Shown: positions 1-8,290, counted from the first letter of the stretch. The stretch is DNA of 64,000 nucleotides from Cytophagales bacterium (GCA_004294445.1 REAZ01000013.1:1-64000); one strand, 5' to 3'. Notes: generated by a model not told the origin, from the letters alone. Numbers and translations: made by a program.

Positions 1-119
1 TAACTCGATATGTTCGTAAAAGTTTGTCTTTTTCTCGTAGCTTAAAGTATCATCATCTGGTAACCAAAATGTTTATCGTTGATTACAATCAAAATTGTCT
101 ATCAACACTTTTTTAATAA

Positions 120-413
120 CTACCGAAAAAACAAATTGTTTATTGCTACATCACTACTGATAAATATATGCTCTTACGTATGAAATCTGTATATTCGATA
201 GGTGAAAGAATATCTGAAACCAATTTTGAGGATTATAGAGTGGTAGATGGTTTTTTGTTATCATTTAGTCAAAAAATATGTAGCTACCAAATTAGTAATG
301 AAAAAGTGAAAAGCTTTATAGGAGTCAAATACAATGAAATTGTTATTAATCCTAAAATAGACGATAGCATATTTGATTGCTCAAAGCCAAGCAAAATCAT
401 CATCAAAGAATAA
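120..413 (+). pseudogene. C-terminal remnant of a LolA-like lipoprotein-sorting family protein
   Basis: The reading frame is open from 120 after a TAA at 117-119; the first ATG is at 168. The piece FEDYRVVDGF, followed by a hydrophobic/basic stretch and VINPKIDDSIF near the end, has the layout I know from the C-terminus of Bacteroidota outer-membrane lipoprotein-sorting (LolA/LolB-fold) proteins, where a 'sDYr-vdG' motif is followed by a final strand with N-x-x-(I/L)-D-D-x-x-F. A complete protein would be more than 200 residues and start with a signal peptide; neither is present. The same frame is open from 3 to 116 before the stop, but I see no clear family signal there. It is either a decayed gene or the tail of one disrupted near the window edge. 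A short unrelated ORF is the alternative. Confidence 0.35.
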
Positions 414-446
414 ACCTATAACTATGCAAACTACACTCAATCAAAA

Positions 447-494
447 ACTTGCCAATATATAGTGATGCTATTGGGAAAAAATATTGGCAGTTTA
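447..494 (-). terminator. Probable terminator of the PRPP-synthetase-like gene
   Basis: Inverted repeat with arms TTGCCAATAT and ATATTGGCAG around a loop of about 22 nt. Read on the minus strand, it lies just after the stop at 507 and is followed by AGTTTTTG. The long loop lowers confidence. Confidence 0.4.
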
Positions 495-506
495 GCACCT
501 AAGTTT

Positions 507-1436
507 TTACAAACTTCGGATAGCAAGCAATTTCTCTGCAATCAAATCACCGACAGAAACGACCTCTAAAAAATCATCTTGTTGTGCCAGTGCGCTTGGG
601 TGCGTATTGGTAACAACTATTTTTTCTATTAAGCCGCTTGTTTTCAGTTTGCTAACTGCTCCTTCGGGAAGTACGCCATGCGTAGCCAATACGTAGATTT
701 GGGCTGCCCCTGCTTCCTTGTAAGCTTTGGCAGCTTGCAAAAGCGAGCCACCTGTGCGAATCATATCATCATAGATGATTACTTTTTTATTTTTTACGTC
801 AGCATTTACCCCTGTGAGCTTGGTATCGCTACCACTTAGCCTGCGCTTATAGACAAAAGCAGCTTCCACCTGCATCTCGTTTGCCAAAGACTCCACCCAT
901 TTCGCCCTTCCTGCGTCTGTGGAAGCCATCACAAAATCTTTTCCCGCAATATTGATGGCTGTTTGAATGATGATAGACTTGGCGTAAATATGGACAGCCC
1001 TCGTGCCACCTTCCAAGTAATGCGGAATTCCTTCGGCGTGTAAGTCTATGAAAATGATACGATTACCAAAGTAGGCTTGTGGAATAGCAGATAGCAGTCT
1101 TGCTCTTGTTTTGGCAGTGATGATTTCGCCATTTTTTACAGCCCTCTCCATAGTGGAGTAGGCGTAAAAAGGAATGACTATATTAAGTTTTCTTGCACCG
1201 CCTTCTACTAATCCGCAAGCTACATCATAGAGTTCGAGCGTATCTTTGTCGGTGATAGTCCCCCCGATGAGGGTAACTTCTCTGTACTCTACGTTGGTCA
1301 GTATTCTGTAATAATGCTCGCCGTCAGGGAAAGTTTTGCACTCAATTTGCCCTTCCTCAAATCCATCTTTGAGCAAGATTTCTTGCTTCAAATACGCATA
1401 ACTTTGAGTAGAAAAGAGAATGGATTTGTCGTTCAT
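507..1436 (-). CDS. Ribose-phosphate pyrophosphokinase (PRPP synthetase) homologue
   Basis: The 309-residue protein belongs to the PRPP synthetase family, whose members transfer pyrophosphate from ATP to ribose 5-phosphate in the cytoplasm. Visible are an N-terminal FPDGEHYYRI segment, a central IDLHAEGIPHYL stretch, and a canonical PRPP-binding loop, VIIYDDMIRTGGS, near residue 220. The length matches bacterial Prs (about 310). It is odd that the usual ATP-site segment 'YARQDR' reads YAYSTMERAVKNGE here, so the Arg-Gln-Asp of the catalytic flexible region is replaced. Such divergent paralogues exist beside a standard prs, so activity on ribose 5-phosphate is not certain. A small gene (1447-1710) lies 10 bp upstream on the same strand and is probably co-transcribed. 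The ATG at 1436 fits the family N-terminus. Confidence 0.85.
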   Translation of the reverse strand: MNDKSILFSTQSYAYLKQEILLKDGFEEGQIECKTFPDGEHYYRILTNVEYREVTLIGGTITDKDTLELYDVACGLVEGGARKLNIVIPFYAYSTMERAVKNGEIITAKTRARLLSAIPQAYFGNRIIFIDLHAEGIPHYLEGGTRAVHIYAKSIIIQTAINIAGKDFVMASTDAGRAKWVESLANEMQVEAAFVYKRRLSGSDTKLTGVNADVKNKKVIIYDDMIRTGGSLLQAAKAYKEAGAAQIYVLATHGVLPEGAVSKLKTSGLIEKIVVTNTHPSALAQQDDFLEVVSVGDLIAEKLLAIRSL

Positions 1437-1446
1437 TGAGCTATTT

Positions 1447-1710
1447 TTATTTTGTAGCTAAGGCTTTTTCCAAAGTATCTATCAGTTCTTTGGAAACTTG
1501 TCTTGTTTTTTGTGCTTTGTGTTTTTTGAGCAAGTCTAATGCTATTTCCCCAATATGATACAAACCAATAGGGTTTTTATCTGCATTGTAGCTTACAATC
1601 ACAAATTGCAATTTGTCAATGATGTCTTTGTAAACTTCGGTGTCTAATTTCAAGAATTTTTCGTGCGCCTCGCGGCAGGCAGCTTCAATTTGTTCATTTG
1701 CGCTCATCAT
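1447..1710 (-). CDS. Small helical protein of unknown function
   Basis: An 87-residue, charged, probably all-helical cytoplasmic protein with no signal peptide or membrane segment. It starts with two adjacent ATGs (1710 or 1707). I do not recognise the family. It is the first gene of a two-gene unit with the PRPP-synthetase homologue, 10 bp apart, and has a good promoter match upstream at 1763-1793, which supports real expression. A role together with the downstream enzyme is inference from position only. Confidence 0.65.
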   Translation of the reverse strand: MMSANEQIEAACREAHEKFLKLDTEVYKDIIDKLQFVIVSYNADKNPIGLYHIGEIALDLLKKHKAQKTRQVSKELIDTLEKALATK

Positions 1711-1734
1711 TTTTATTATTTAGGTTAAACCATA

Positions 1735-1752
1735 CATAGAAAAATTCTATGT
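1735..1752. other. Short hairpin in the 5' leader
   Basis: Perfect 7-bp arms CATAGAA and TTCTATG with a 4-nt A-rich loop, between the promoter match at 1763-1793 and the start codon at 1710. It would fold near the 5' end of the mRNA. Function unknown. Confidence 0.35.
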
Positions 1753-1762
1753 TATAAAGTGC

Positions 1763-1793
1763 AAAGGTAATAGAAATTATGAATTTTTCAAAA
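1763..1793 (-). promoter_or_regulatory. Bacteroidota-type promoter for the 1447-1710 / PRPP-synthetase unit
   Basis: On the minus strand: TTTG, 19 nt, then TACCTTTG followed by C. This matches the -33 TTTG and -7 TAnnTTTG elements of the Bacteroidota primary sigma factor. The expected start of transcription is about 1755, giving a leader of about 45 nt. Confidence 0.6.
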
Positions 1794-1825
1794 AAATGAC
1801 TGCTTTTTTGAGTTTTTATCAAAAT

Positions 1826-2776
1826 CTACTCTGAAACCATGCCCATTGAACTAAATTTTTCAATTCTTGCGTCAATTCTTTCGCTGACTGACATTTTTGA
1901 AAGTTCGGCAAAACTGTCTATAATTGCCTTTTTGACGATTCTTGCAGTTTCATCTTTGTCCACGTGCGCCCCGCCGAGCGGCTCGTCTATGATTCCATCA
2001 ATGAGTTTGAAGGCAAACATATCTTTGGAAGTAAGTTTCATTGCTTCGGCTGCTTGCTCTTTGAAGTTCCAACTTCTCCAGAGGATAGTAGAACAGTTTT
2101 CGGGAGAAATGACTGAATACCAAGTATTTTCGAGCATCATTACTCTATCCCCAATAGCTATGCCAAGTGCGCCCCCCGATGCTCCTTCGCCTATGACTAT
2201 GCAGATGATAGGCACACGCAACATAAACATTTCTTTGAGGTTACGCGCTATTGCTTCCCCTTGTCCTCTTTCTTCCGCTTCTATCCCAGGATAGGCTCCA
2301 GGTGTATCTATAAATGCGATGATGGGTTTGTCAAATTTCTCTGCCAATTTCATCAATCTCAGTGCTTTGCGGTAGCCTTCGGGGTTTGCCATACCAAAAT
2401 TTCTATATTGTCGTTCTTTGGTATTTCGTCCTTTTTGCTGCCCTATAAGCATGAAAGTTTGCCCGTCTATAGTGCCGAATCCGCCTACCATTGCCTTGTC
2501 ATCTTTTACATTGCGGTCGCCAAATAGTTCTATAAAATCTTGGGTAATGCCATAAATGTAATCTAATGTATAGGGTCGGTCGGGGTGCCTTGATAGCTGT
2601 ACGCGCTGCCAAGGGGTCAGATTTTTATAAGTTTCTATCTTCAGCTGTAGGATTTTACTTTCCACAACTTTCAAAGCAGTTTCTGCATCTGCGTCTTGCT
2701 TATCGCCTAATTTCTGCTTCATTTCCACTAATCGAGCCTCTAAATCTGCGATTGGTTTTTCAAAATCTAATAACAT
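1826..2776 (-). CDS. accA: Acetyl-CoA carboxylase carboxyltransferase subunit alpha
   Basis: The 316-residue protein is the alpha half of the carboxyltransferase that moves the carboxyl group from carboxybiotin to acetyl-CoA, making malonyl-CoA for fatty acid synthesis. The start [15 protein letters not shown], the middle [12 protein letters not shown] and the active-site region [20 protein letters not shown] are hallmarks of AccA. The length is normal (about 317-320). The coiled N-terminal helix that wraps around AccD is present. It lies 100 bp downstream of a biotin-dependent carboxyltransferase gene on the same strand, but a terminator-like repeat and a promoter match between them suggest separate transcription. 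accD is not in the window. Confidence 0.97.
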   Translation of the reverse strand: MLLDFEKPIADLEARLVEMKQKLGDKQDADAETALKVVESKILQLKIETYKNLTPWQRVQLSRHPDRPYTLDYIYGITQDFIELFGDRNVKDDKAMVGGFGTIDGQTFMLIGQQKGRNTKERQYRNFGMANPEGYRKALRLMKLAEKFDKPIIAFIDTPGAYPGIEAEERGQGEAIARNLKEMFMLRVPIICIVIGEGASGGALGIAIGDRVMMLENTWYSVISPENCSTILWRSWNFKEQAAEAMKLTSKDMFAFKLIDGIIDEPLGGAHVDKDETARIVKKAIIDSFAELSKMSVSERIDARIEKFSSMGMVSE

Positions 2777-2815
2777 ACCTTTTATTTGGAGTTTGATACG
2801 ATTTTATTCAAGGTG

Positions 2816-2823
2816 CAAATTTA
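2816..2823 (-). promoter_or_regulatory. Probable -7 element of the accA promoter
   Basis: TAAATTTG followed by C on the minus strand matches TAnnTTTG and sits about 40 nt upstream of the accA ATG. No clear -33 TTTG was found at the expected distance, so this is a partial match. Confidence 0.4.
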
Positions 2824-2833
2824 TAGAAAAGAA

Positions 2834-2868
2834 AATCGTAAATATACATTTTGGGTAAATTTACGATT
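2834..2868 (-). terminator. Terminator-like inverted repeat after the carboxyltransferase gene
   Basis: 10-bp perfect arms AATCGTAAAT and ATTTACGATT with a 15-nt loop, starting 8 bp beyond the stop at 2876. On the minus strand the second arm is followed by TTTTCTTTTC. It separates the gene at 2876-4432 from accA. Confidence 0.45.
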
Positions 2869-2875
2869 AACTAAA

Positions 2876-4432
2876 CTACAATGGAATATTCCCATGTTTT
2901 TTTCTCGGCAATGTATCTACTTTATTTTCAAGCATTTTGAACGCCGAAATTAGTTTTTGGCGCGTAGCATCGGGCATGATTACCTCGTCTATGAACCCTC
3001 TGTGTGCTGCTCTGTAGGGCGTAGCAAACTTATGCGTATATTCATCTACCTTTTCTTGCAGTTTGGCTTCGGGGTCTGCTGCCTCGCTAATTTCTTTTTT
3101 GAAGATGATTTCAGCAGCTCCTTTTGCCCCCATCACCGCTATTTCGGCGGCATACCATGCAAAGTTCATATCTGCCCCGATGTGTTTGGAGTTCATTACG
3201 TCATAAGCACCGCCGTAGGCTTTGCGGGTAATCACCGTAACTCTCGGTACTGTAGCCTCGCAAAAAGCATACAACAATTTTGCCCCGTTGCTAATGATGC
3301 CGTTCCACTCTTGGTCGGTGCCAGGCAAAAAGCCAGGTACATCTACCAACACCAAAAGAGGGATATTGAAAGAGTCGCAAAAACGCACAAAGCGCGCCGC
3401 TTTTACGCTGGAGTTGATGTCAAGCACACCCGCCAAGACCGCAGGCTGATTGGCTACGATGCCGATGCTTCTGCCCCCAATTCGGGCAAACCCCACCAAA
3501 ATATTGTCTGCAAAATTTTTATGTACTTCAAAAAAACCTTCTTCACCTTCATCAACAATACCATAAATCACCTCACGCATATCGTAAGGCTGATTAGGGT
3601 TTTCAGGCAAAATATCGTTCAGTGCGGGGCGAAGTTCATTGCCATTACCCTGATAAGGGAGGTTGGGAACGCTATCCTCACAGTTTTGAGGAATAAAACT
3701 CAATAAGCGTTTGATATTGTTGATGCACTCAACTTCGTTGGCACAAGAGAAATGCGTAACGCCACTTTTGGTGCTGTGCGTGCTTGCTCCACCAAGCTCT
3801 TCGGAGGTAACTTCTTCATGTGTAACTGTTTTGACTACGTTCGGTCCCGTTACAAACATATAAGAAGTGTTTTCGACCATAAAAATAAAATCGGTAATAG
3901 CGGGAGAGTAAACCGCACCGCCCGCACAAGGTCCCATAACGGCTGAAATTTGAGGAATTACGCCAGAAGCGCGCGTATTGCGGTAAAAAATATCTGCATA
4001 GCCGCCCAAAGACATCACGCCCTCTTGGATTCTTGCCCCGCCAGAGTCGTTTAGCCCAATGACAGGTGCGCCATTTTTCATGGCTAAGTCCATGATTTTG
4101 CAGATTTTTTCGGCATGGGTTTCCGAAAGAGAACCACCAAAAACGGTAAAATCTTGGGAAAAGACATAGACCAAGCGTCCGCTTACCGTTCCGTAGCCCG
4201 TAACTACGCCATCGCCCAAGTAATATTCCTTATCCAAACCAAAATCCTTGCAACGGTGCATGACAAACTTCCCAATTTCCTCGAACGAACCAGCATCAAG
4301 CAAGAGTTCTACTCGCTCTCGCGCTGAAAGTTTGCCTTTTTTGTGTTGGGCTTCTATGCGTTTTTCACCTCCTCCTAAGAGGGCTTCAGCATTTTTCTTT
4401 TCTAATATGGCTAATTTTTCTGCTTTTGTCAT
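2876..4432 (-). CDS. Acyl-CoA (propionyl/methylmalonyl-type) carboxylase carboxyltransferase subunit
   Basis: A 518-residue biotin-dependent carboxyltransferase of the PccB/MmdA family (crotonase-like fold, two domains). Family marks include [13 protein letters not shown] near the start, [31 protein letters not shown] (oxyanion region of the N-terminal half) and [12 protein letters not shown] plus [11 protein letters not shown] in the C-terminal half. The length fits PccB (510-540). In this family the enzyme carboxylates propionyl-CoA, or decarboxylates methylmalonyl-CoA as a sodium pump; the sequence alone does not decide between them. No biotin carboxylase or biotin carrier gene is adjacent, so its partners lie elsewhere. 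It is followed by accA and preceded by an Rpn-family gene 27 bp upstream. Confidence 0.92.
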   Translation of the reverse strand: MTKAEKLAILEKKNAEALLGGGEKRIEAQHKKGKLSARERVELLLDAGSFEEIGKFVMHRCKDFGLDKEYYLGDGVVTGYGTVSGRLVYVFSQDFTVFGGSLSETHAEKICKIMDLAMKNGAPVIGLNDSGGARIQEGVMSLGGYADIFYRNTRASGVIPQISAVMGPCAGGAVYSPAITDFIFMVENTSYMFVTGPNVVKTVTHEEVTSEELGGASTHSTKSGVTHFSCANEVECINNIKRLLSFIPQNCEDSVPNLPYQGNGNELRPALNDILPENPNQPYDMREVIYGIVDEGEEGFFEVHKNFADNILVGFARIGGRSIGIVANQPAVLAGVLDINSSVKAARFVRFCDSFNIPLLVLVDVPGFLPGTDQEWNGIISNGAKLLYAFCEATVPRVTVITRKAYGGAYDVMNSKHIGADMNFAWYAAEIAVMGAKGAAEIIFKKEISEAADPEAKLQEKVDEYTHKFATPYRAAHRGFIDEVIMPDATRQKLISAFKMLENKVDTLPRKKHGNIPL

Positions 4433-4459
4433 TGTTTTTTATGCTCAAAATAAGTTGGG

Positions 4460-5311
4460 TTATTTCGTTTCCTCTCTCAATATCTCTATTTGCTCAATGG
4501 ATAAGCCTGTGATTTTTGAAATAAATATGTTATTTGCTCCCTCTAAGATTGCATTTTTGGCGATTTCTATTTTTCCTTCTTGCTTTCCATCTCGAAAGGA
4601 GCTATCTAAAGATGCAGTAAAATCCAAATAGTTTTTTTCACTATCTCGATAAGATTGCAACTGTTTTTGGTCAAAATGAGCAATTTCAGCTATCTGAAAA
4701 AGCTTTTTGAATACTCTTTCTTGTAATTTAGAAGGTATTTCATTGATTTTTACTAAGTTTTTTAGTACGTAGAGCCACTTGTCGAAGTGTGTTTCTATTT
4801 CTTCCAGACTTTTGTCAAACTTTTTGATTTCCAAATAGATAAATCGGAGTTTACTGTAAAATTCTTTCTGACTTTCCTTGTCTATGAGCCTAATGTCGTG
4901 CAAAAATTTAGTCTTGTTTTCCTTGTCATCATCAAAAATAAAATCCATGATAGCAACAGAATAAACCGCGTTTAGTTTGTAATCCCAAGCTCCTTTTTGT
5001 GCTTGTTCTTGAATAGGAAAAGTAGCATAGTACAGGCTTCTGTCTTTGAAATAGTCTTGCTTTGCTCGCTGCATTTCTACAATGAATTTTTCACCTTTTT
5101 CATTTTCACAATAGAGGTCAAAAATTGCCTTTCTGTCCAAATCTGTAGCACCTAACTGCTCGCTCTTGAGATAAGTCAAATCAATGATTTTACCTTTGTC
5201 AGCAAGTAATTCGTTCAAAAAATCAATGAGCAAGTCTTTATTTGCTTCCTCTCCAAAAATCTTCTTAAAGCCAAAGTCTGTGAATGGGTTTATGTATTTT
5301 TCTGCTATCAT
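4460..5311 (-). CDS. Rpn family recombination-promoting nuclease / putative transposase
   Basis: A 283-residue protein of the PD-(D/E)XK nuclease family of the Rpn/YhgA group. The N-terminal motif YINPFTDFGFKKIFGEE and the nuclease core IFDLYCENEKGEKFIVEMQ (Asp, then Glu-x-Gln) are visible within the first 110 residues. Helical segments and a short tail, GLSIEQIEILREETK, follow. Rpn proteins are DNA endonucleases that raise RecA-independent recombination in E. coli; cellular roles here are unknown. I chose the ATG at 5311 rather than the TTG at 5332, because a promoter -7 match (5330-5337) overlaps the TTG. These genes are often multicopy and mobile, but no terminal repeats were seen here. 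Confidence 0.85.
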   Translation of the reverse strand: MIAEKYINPFTDFGFKKIFGEEANKDLLIDFLNELLADKGKIIDLTYLKSEQLGATDLDRKAIFDLYCENEKGEKFIVEMQRAKQDYFKDRSLYYATFPIQEQAQKGAWDYKLNAVYSVAIMDFIFDDDKENKTKFLHDIRLIDKESQKEFYSKLRFIYLEIKKFDKSLEEIETHFDKWLYVLKNLVKINEIPSKLQERVFKKLFQIAEIAHFDQKQLQSYRDSEKNYLDFTASLDSSFRDGKQEGKIEIAKNAILEGANNIFISKITGLSIEQIEILREETK

Positions 5312-5329
5312 GTACTTCTTTACTTTGGG

Positions 5330-5337
5330 CAAAGATA
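5330..5337 (-). promoter_or_regulatory. -7 promoter element of the Rpn-family gene
   Basis: TATCTTTG followed by C on the minus strand, matching TAnnTTTG. Transcription would start near 5322, about 12 nt before the ATG at 5311. This rules out the TTG at 5332 as the start. No good TTTG was found 20 nt upstream. Confidence 0.45.
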
Positions 5338-5347
5338 TAAAAAAATA

Positions 5348-5377
5348 AAAATCAGGGTAGCATTTCTGCCTGATTTT
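5348..5377. terminator. Terminator-like inverted repeat in the 5312-5605 intergenic region
   Basis: 9-bp perfect arms AAAATCAGG and CCTGATTTT, with A-rich sequence on one side and T-rich sequence within the other arm. No gene on either strand obviously ends here, so it may be a relic or may act on the Rpn promoter beside it. Confidence 0.4.
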
Positions 5378-5535
5378 AAAAAAAATGAGTTTTGCAGCAC
5401 CTTGCTCTCCTGCTGAAAACCGTACATCAAAAGAGTAAATTAATGATTATCAATGAGTAAGGATTTAATACCACGACTTTACTAACGATAACAACAGAAC
5501 CAAACGCTACTATGTGATAAATTTAATATTATTAC

Positions 5536-5567
5536 TTTGAAATACAAAGTCCTTTTTGCTATCTTTG
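5536..5567 (+). promoter_or_regulatory. Bacteroidota-type promoter for the DUF1361 gene
   Basis: TTTG (5536-5539), 20 nt, then TATCTTTG (5560-5567) followed by C. This is a full match to the -33/-7 consensus. The expected leader is about 30 nt before the ATG at 5606. Confidence 0.65.
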
Positions 5568-5605
5568 CAACATAATTTACAATATCATCGTAAAACAAAA
5601 AAATA

Positions 5606-6292
5606 ATGAACATGACACAGCATTTATCTTTAAAGCGATTGAATATCCCTCTTTTTTTGCAAACTATTTTCCCAGCATTTTGTGTATCTACTTTTGCAAG
5701 CCTAATGCTTTTTTTTCGTTTGTATAAATCATGGCAACATGATGCTTGGTATTTGGCATTTGGTTGGAATCTGTTTTTGGCTTGGGTGCCTTTGTTTATC
5801 TCCATTTGGCTACAGTGGAAACATCAGCAGCAAAAACTTTCTAAAATTACTTTGCTGTTTTTTTTGGGATGTTGGCTTTTATTCTTACCCAATTCGCCTT
5901 ACATCATTACTGATTTGTTGCATATTCGGCACAGAGGCATAGGGAGCGTACCTATTTGGTTTGATACCCTCTTCTTCTTTACATTTGCTTTGGCGGGTCT
6001 GCAAGCGGGTATGTTTTCACTTTATTTTGTTCAAAAGCTACTCAATCACTATTTTAATGAAAAACTGGTATGGGTCTTTGTCATTGCTGTTCTGTTACTG
6101 ACAGGCTTTGGTATGTATTTGGGGCGTGAGTTGCGTTGGAATAGTTGGGATATTATTTCTCAACCTCTGGCACTTTCTTATGTAATTATAAATCAGTTGT
6201 TTAATATTGTCGCTTTGCAATTTACCTTTACTTACTTTGTGGCAATGAAGATTTTTTATCTGATGTTTATTTATCAAAGAGAAATGCGGTAG
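5606..6292 (+). CDS. DUF1361 family integral membrane protein
   Basis: The 228-residue protein has about six or seven hydrophobic helices. The family marks are FLPNSPYIITDLLHI near residue 95, with the charged pair after it, and GFGMYLGRELRWNSWDI near residue 170. These match DUF1361, a family of bacterial membrane proteins of unknown function (about 210-240 residues, so this is full length). The ATG at 5606 follows a good promoter with a leader of about 30 nt. It appears to be transcribed alone; downstream lies a repeat copy and the toxin-antitoxin pair. Confidence 0.85.
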   Translation: MNMTQHLSLKRLNIPLFLQTIFPAFCVSTFASLMLFFRLYKSWQHDAWYLAFGWNLFLAWVPLFISIWLQWKHQQQKLSKITLLFFLGCWLLFLPNSPYIITDLLHIRHRGIGSVPIWFDTLFFFTFALAGLQAGMFSLYFVQKLLNHYFNEKLVWVFVIAVLLLTGFGMYLGRELRWNSWDIISQPLALSYVIINQLFNIVALQFTFTYFVAMKIFYLMFIYQREMR

Positions 6293-6323
6293 CTTTTGAT
6301 TTTTTTGCTTTCAGGTAGTTTGT

Positions 6324-6477
6324 TTTCGTAGATGAAATCAAGAATACAGGCATACAGATTTTCCCTTTCATTGACGCACCACAACAGTTTGAAAGGGCAT
6401 AAATTGCGATCTCCAAAAAAGCACGTCCGCACCCATACTCACTGAGCCAACGACCTTTCTGTAGGGGAAATACTTGC
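6324..6477. repeat. 154-bp direct repeat, copy A (tails of an MNT and an FkbM gene)
   Basis: Copy A matches 7171-7324 base for base in length (no gaps), with 11 mismatches. It holds the last 24 or so codons of an MNT nucleotidyltransferase gene ending in a stop, and, on the other strand, the last codons of an FkbM methyltransferase gene (KYFPYRKVVGSVSMGADVLF). The first 74 bp, the MNT tail, are identical to copy B; every mismatch lies in the methyltransferase half. No start or body of either gene is attached, so this copy is a relic. Confidence 0.9.
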
Positions 6478-6531
6478 AAAAAAGATTTTTTTGTTATTTT
6501 TGTGGAAATGTCAATTTTAAATTGAAAATCT

Positions 6532-6932
6532 ATGATGGGTAAAGACGAACATATTGCCTATTGGGTAAGTACTTCGGAAAAAGACTGGAAAGCAGTCAAA
6601 GATTTGTTTGATACGGCAAATTATGTGCAGTCCTTATTTTTGCTCATTTAGTATTAGAAAAATTGGCAAAAGCACTTTGGGTCAAAAATAATCAAGAAAA
6701 TACGCCCCCACGCACACATCAGTTATTGCGAATTTTACAGGAGGCACAGGTGAATCTGAATAGCGAACAAGAAATCTTTTTACAGTTGATGAATAATTTT
6801 CAAATGCAAGGTCGTTATCCCGATTATTTGCAGAATATTCACCGAATTTGTACGGAATCTTATACACAAGACATCATTCAACAAGTGGAGAGCCTAAAAC
6901 TATGCTTACAAGAGATACTGCAACAGAGTTAG
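6532..6932 (+). pseudogene. HEPN-domain toxin gene with a one-base frameshift
   Basis: Starting at the ATG at 6532 (or 6535), the frame reads MGKDEHIAYWVSTSEKDW and then runs to a TAG at 6649. One base to the side, from 6642, the frame continues as AHLVLEKLAKALWVKNN and PPRTHQLLRIL to the stop at 6930. Joining the two across the run of five Ts (6637-6641) gives the family sequence LFFAHLVLEKL; one more T would restore it. HEPN proteins paired with MNT partners are RNase-like toxins, about 130 residues, as here. The downstream MNT start overlaps the end of this gene by 31 bp. This could be a true loss of the toxin, a sequencing error in a homopolymer, or phase variation. Confidence 0.75.
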
Positions 6933-7249
6933 TAAAACAATTTATTAGGGAGGCTCTCGAAAATAATATCATACTCCAAAAAGTTATTTTGTTTGGTTCG
7001 TATGCGCGTAATCAGGCTCATGCCTATTCTGATATAGATGTGGCATTGGTAGCTGACTCTTTCATCGGCTTTCCTTTTGAGGATATGAAGCAGTTTGGCA
7101 AACTCATTACAAAGTATAAAGACATAGAAGCGCATACTTTTCCTACCTATTACTTCGAGAAAGGCGACCCTTTCGTAGATGAAATCAAGAATACAGGCAT
7201 ACAGATTTTCCCTTTCATTGACGCACCACAACAGTTTGAAAGGGTGTAA
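6902..7249 (+). CDS. MNT-type nucleotidyltransferase (antitoxin of the HEPN/MNT pair)
   Basis: A 115-residue minimal nucleotidyltransferase. The signature GSYARNQAHAYSDIDVA has Gly32-Ser33 and Asp44/Asp46, the GS...DxD site of the polymerase-beta superfamily. In characterised pairs (MntA/HepT) the antitoxin inactivates the HEPN toxin by adding AMP groups to it. The chosen ATG at 6902 overlaps the HEPN gene, the usual layout; an upstream in-frame ATG at 6848 lies inside the HEPN coding region and would add residues with no family match. The stop is 4 bp from the convergent FkbM gene. Its last 74 or so bases are repeated exactly at 6324-6397. The active site looks intact even though the toxin gene is broken. 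Confidence 0.85.
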   Translation: MLTRDTATELVKQFIREALENNIILQKVILFGSYARNQAHAYSDIDVALVADSFIGFPFEDMKQFGKLITKYKDIEAHTFPTYYFEKGDPFVDEIKNTGIQIFPFIDAPQQFERV

Positions 7250-7324
7250 ATTTCTATCTCCAAAAAAGTACGTCCGCACCCATACTTACTGAGTTGATGA
7301 CTTTTCTGTAGGGGAAATACTTGC
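7171..7324. repeat. 154-bp direct repeat, copy B (junction of the MNT and FkbM genes)
   Basis: The intact counterpart of 6324-6477. It spans the end of the MNT gene (to 7249), a 4-bp gap and the last codons of the convergent FkbM gene. The two copies are 847 bp apart and bracket the whole HEPN/MNT pair, so recombination between them would delete the pair and leave FkbM whole. Confidence 0.9.
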
Positions 7325-8039
7325 GAACCAAGAGCAGTAAATCTTCCATGTTTTCGTCTAAAAGAGATACCTCTAATATCAAATACTTTGTTTTTGCTAA
7401 GACTTCTTCTGCGTTTTTCAAAATCATATATTCTGCACCTTGGCAATCCATTTTTAGTACATCAATATGCTCTATTTGATTTTCCGACAAAAAGGTTTGA
7501 AATCGCTGCGTTTTTACCTTTAAAACTTGTATGTTTTTATCAAAGGTCGCTACATTTTCCTTGATGAGAGAGCTTGCCTGTTGGGAGTTTTTGCTGATAT
7601 AAAACTCCATATCTCCGTCAGTGTCTGCAAGGGCAAAAGGAATCAATTTGAAGTTTTTACCTTTGAGATTTTCCTGAATAACAGGAAACAAATCGGGAGA
7701 AGGCTCGACTGCAAAGATGTTTGTATGCGGAAAACTATCGGCAAAAAAACGGCTAAAATGTCCACAATTTGCTCCAATATCAATCATTATCTTGTAGTCT
7801 TCTTTGGGCAGAGAAGCAATTGTTTTTTGTAGCTTGGGCAAGGAGTTCATCAGATGATAAACGGTTGCACCGACTGACTCTTGGTTGTAAACTAAAGTCC
7901 CTGTAGGCAACTGCAGCCGAATGGCTTGTTTAGAAAATAAGTTTTTAAAAAAGGAAAGGCAATTGGCAAAACCATACTGCATCCAAATAGTAAAAAAATA
8001 ATCTGCCCAACGGGAAAGTGCTTGTAATTTTTTAAACAT
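7254..8039 (-). CDS. FkbM family methyltransferase
   Basis: A 261-residue SAM-dependent methyltransferase. The SAM-binding region starts with KIMIDIGANCGHFSRFF (motif I, D-x-G-A-N) near residue 87 and is followed by IFAVEPSPDLF. The FkbM mark IDVLKMDCQGAEYMIL lies near residue 195. In this family the enzymes O-methylate natural products, sugars or lipids; the acceptor here is unknown. The N-terminal 60 or so residues are hydrophobic/aromatic and probably membrane-near. It is convergent with the MNT gene, 4 bp apart, and a second copy of its last codons exists in the repeat at 6324-6477. Confidence 0.88.
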   Translation of the reverse strand: MFKKLQALSRWADYFFTIWMQYGFANCLSFFKNLFSKQAIRLQLPTGTLVYNQESVGATVYHLMNSLPKLQKTIASLPKEDYKIMIDIGANCGHFSRFFADSFPHTNIFAVEPSPDLFPVIQENLKGKNFKLIPFALADTDGDMEFYISKNSQQASSLIKENVATFDKNIQVLKVKTQRFQTFLSENQIEHIDVLKMDCQGAEYMILKNAEEVLAKTKYLILEVSLLDENMEDLLLLVRKYFPYRKVINSVSMGADVLFWR

Positions 8040-8290
8040 GAGTCAATCAAATAATATTTTTGTTAGGGCAACAAAATTAGAATATTTAATGAAATATTCA
8101 TTGGTGTTTTTTTCTACAATGCAAATTTTTTCTTGCTATCGTGAAAATATAATTTAATTTTTCATTTTAAGCGTTGCTCAATCTGATGAAAACCAATCAA
8201 ATGAACCCGTTTTTGAAACTTGTATTGCGTGCAAGTCCTATAAAATTAATTAATTTTTTGAGTATTTACAATTTTTTGGGACATACACAC

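Noticed and set aside
1839-2294. 151-codon plus-strand ORF across accA
   Set aside because: It is the antisense of accA and carries no independent signal.
4460-5311. The Rpn-family gene as part of an insertion sequence
   Set aside because: No terminal inverted repeats or target duplication were found around it; it looks like a fixed single gene.
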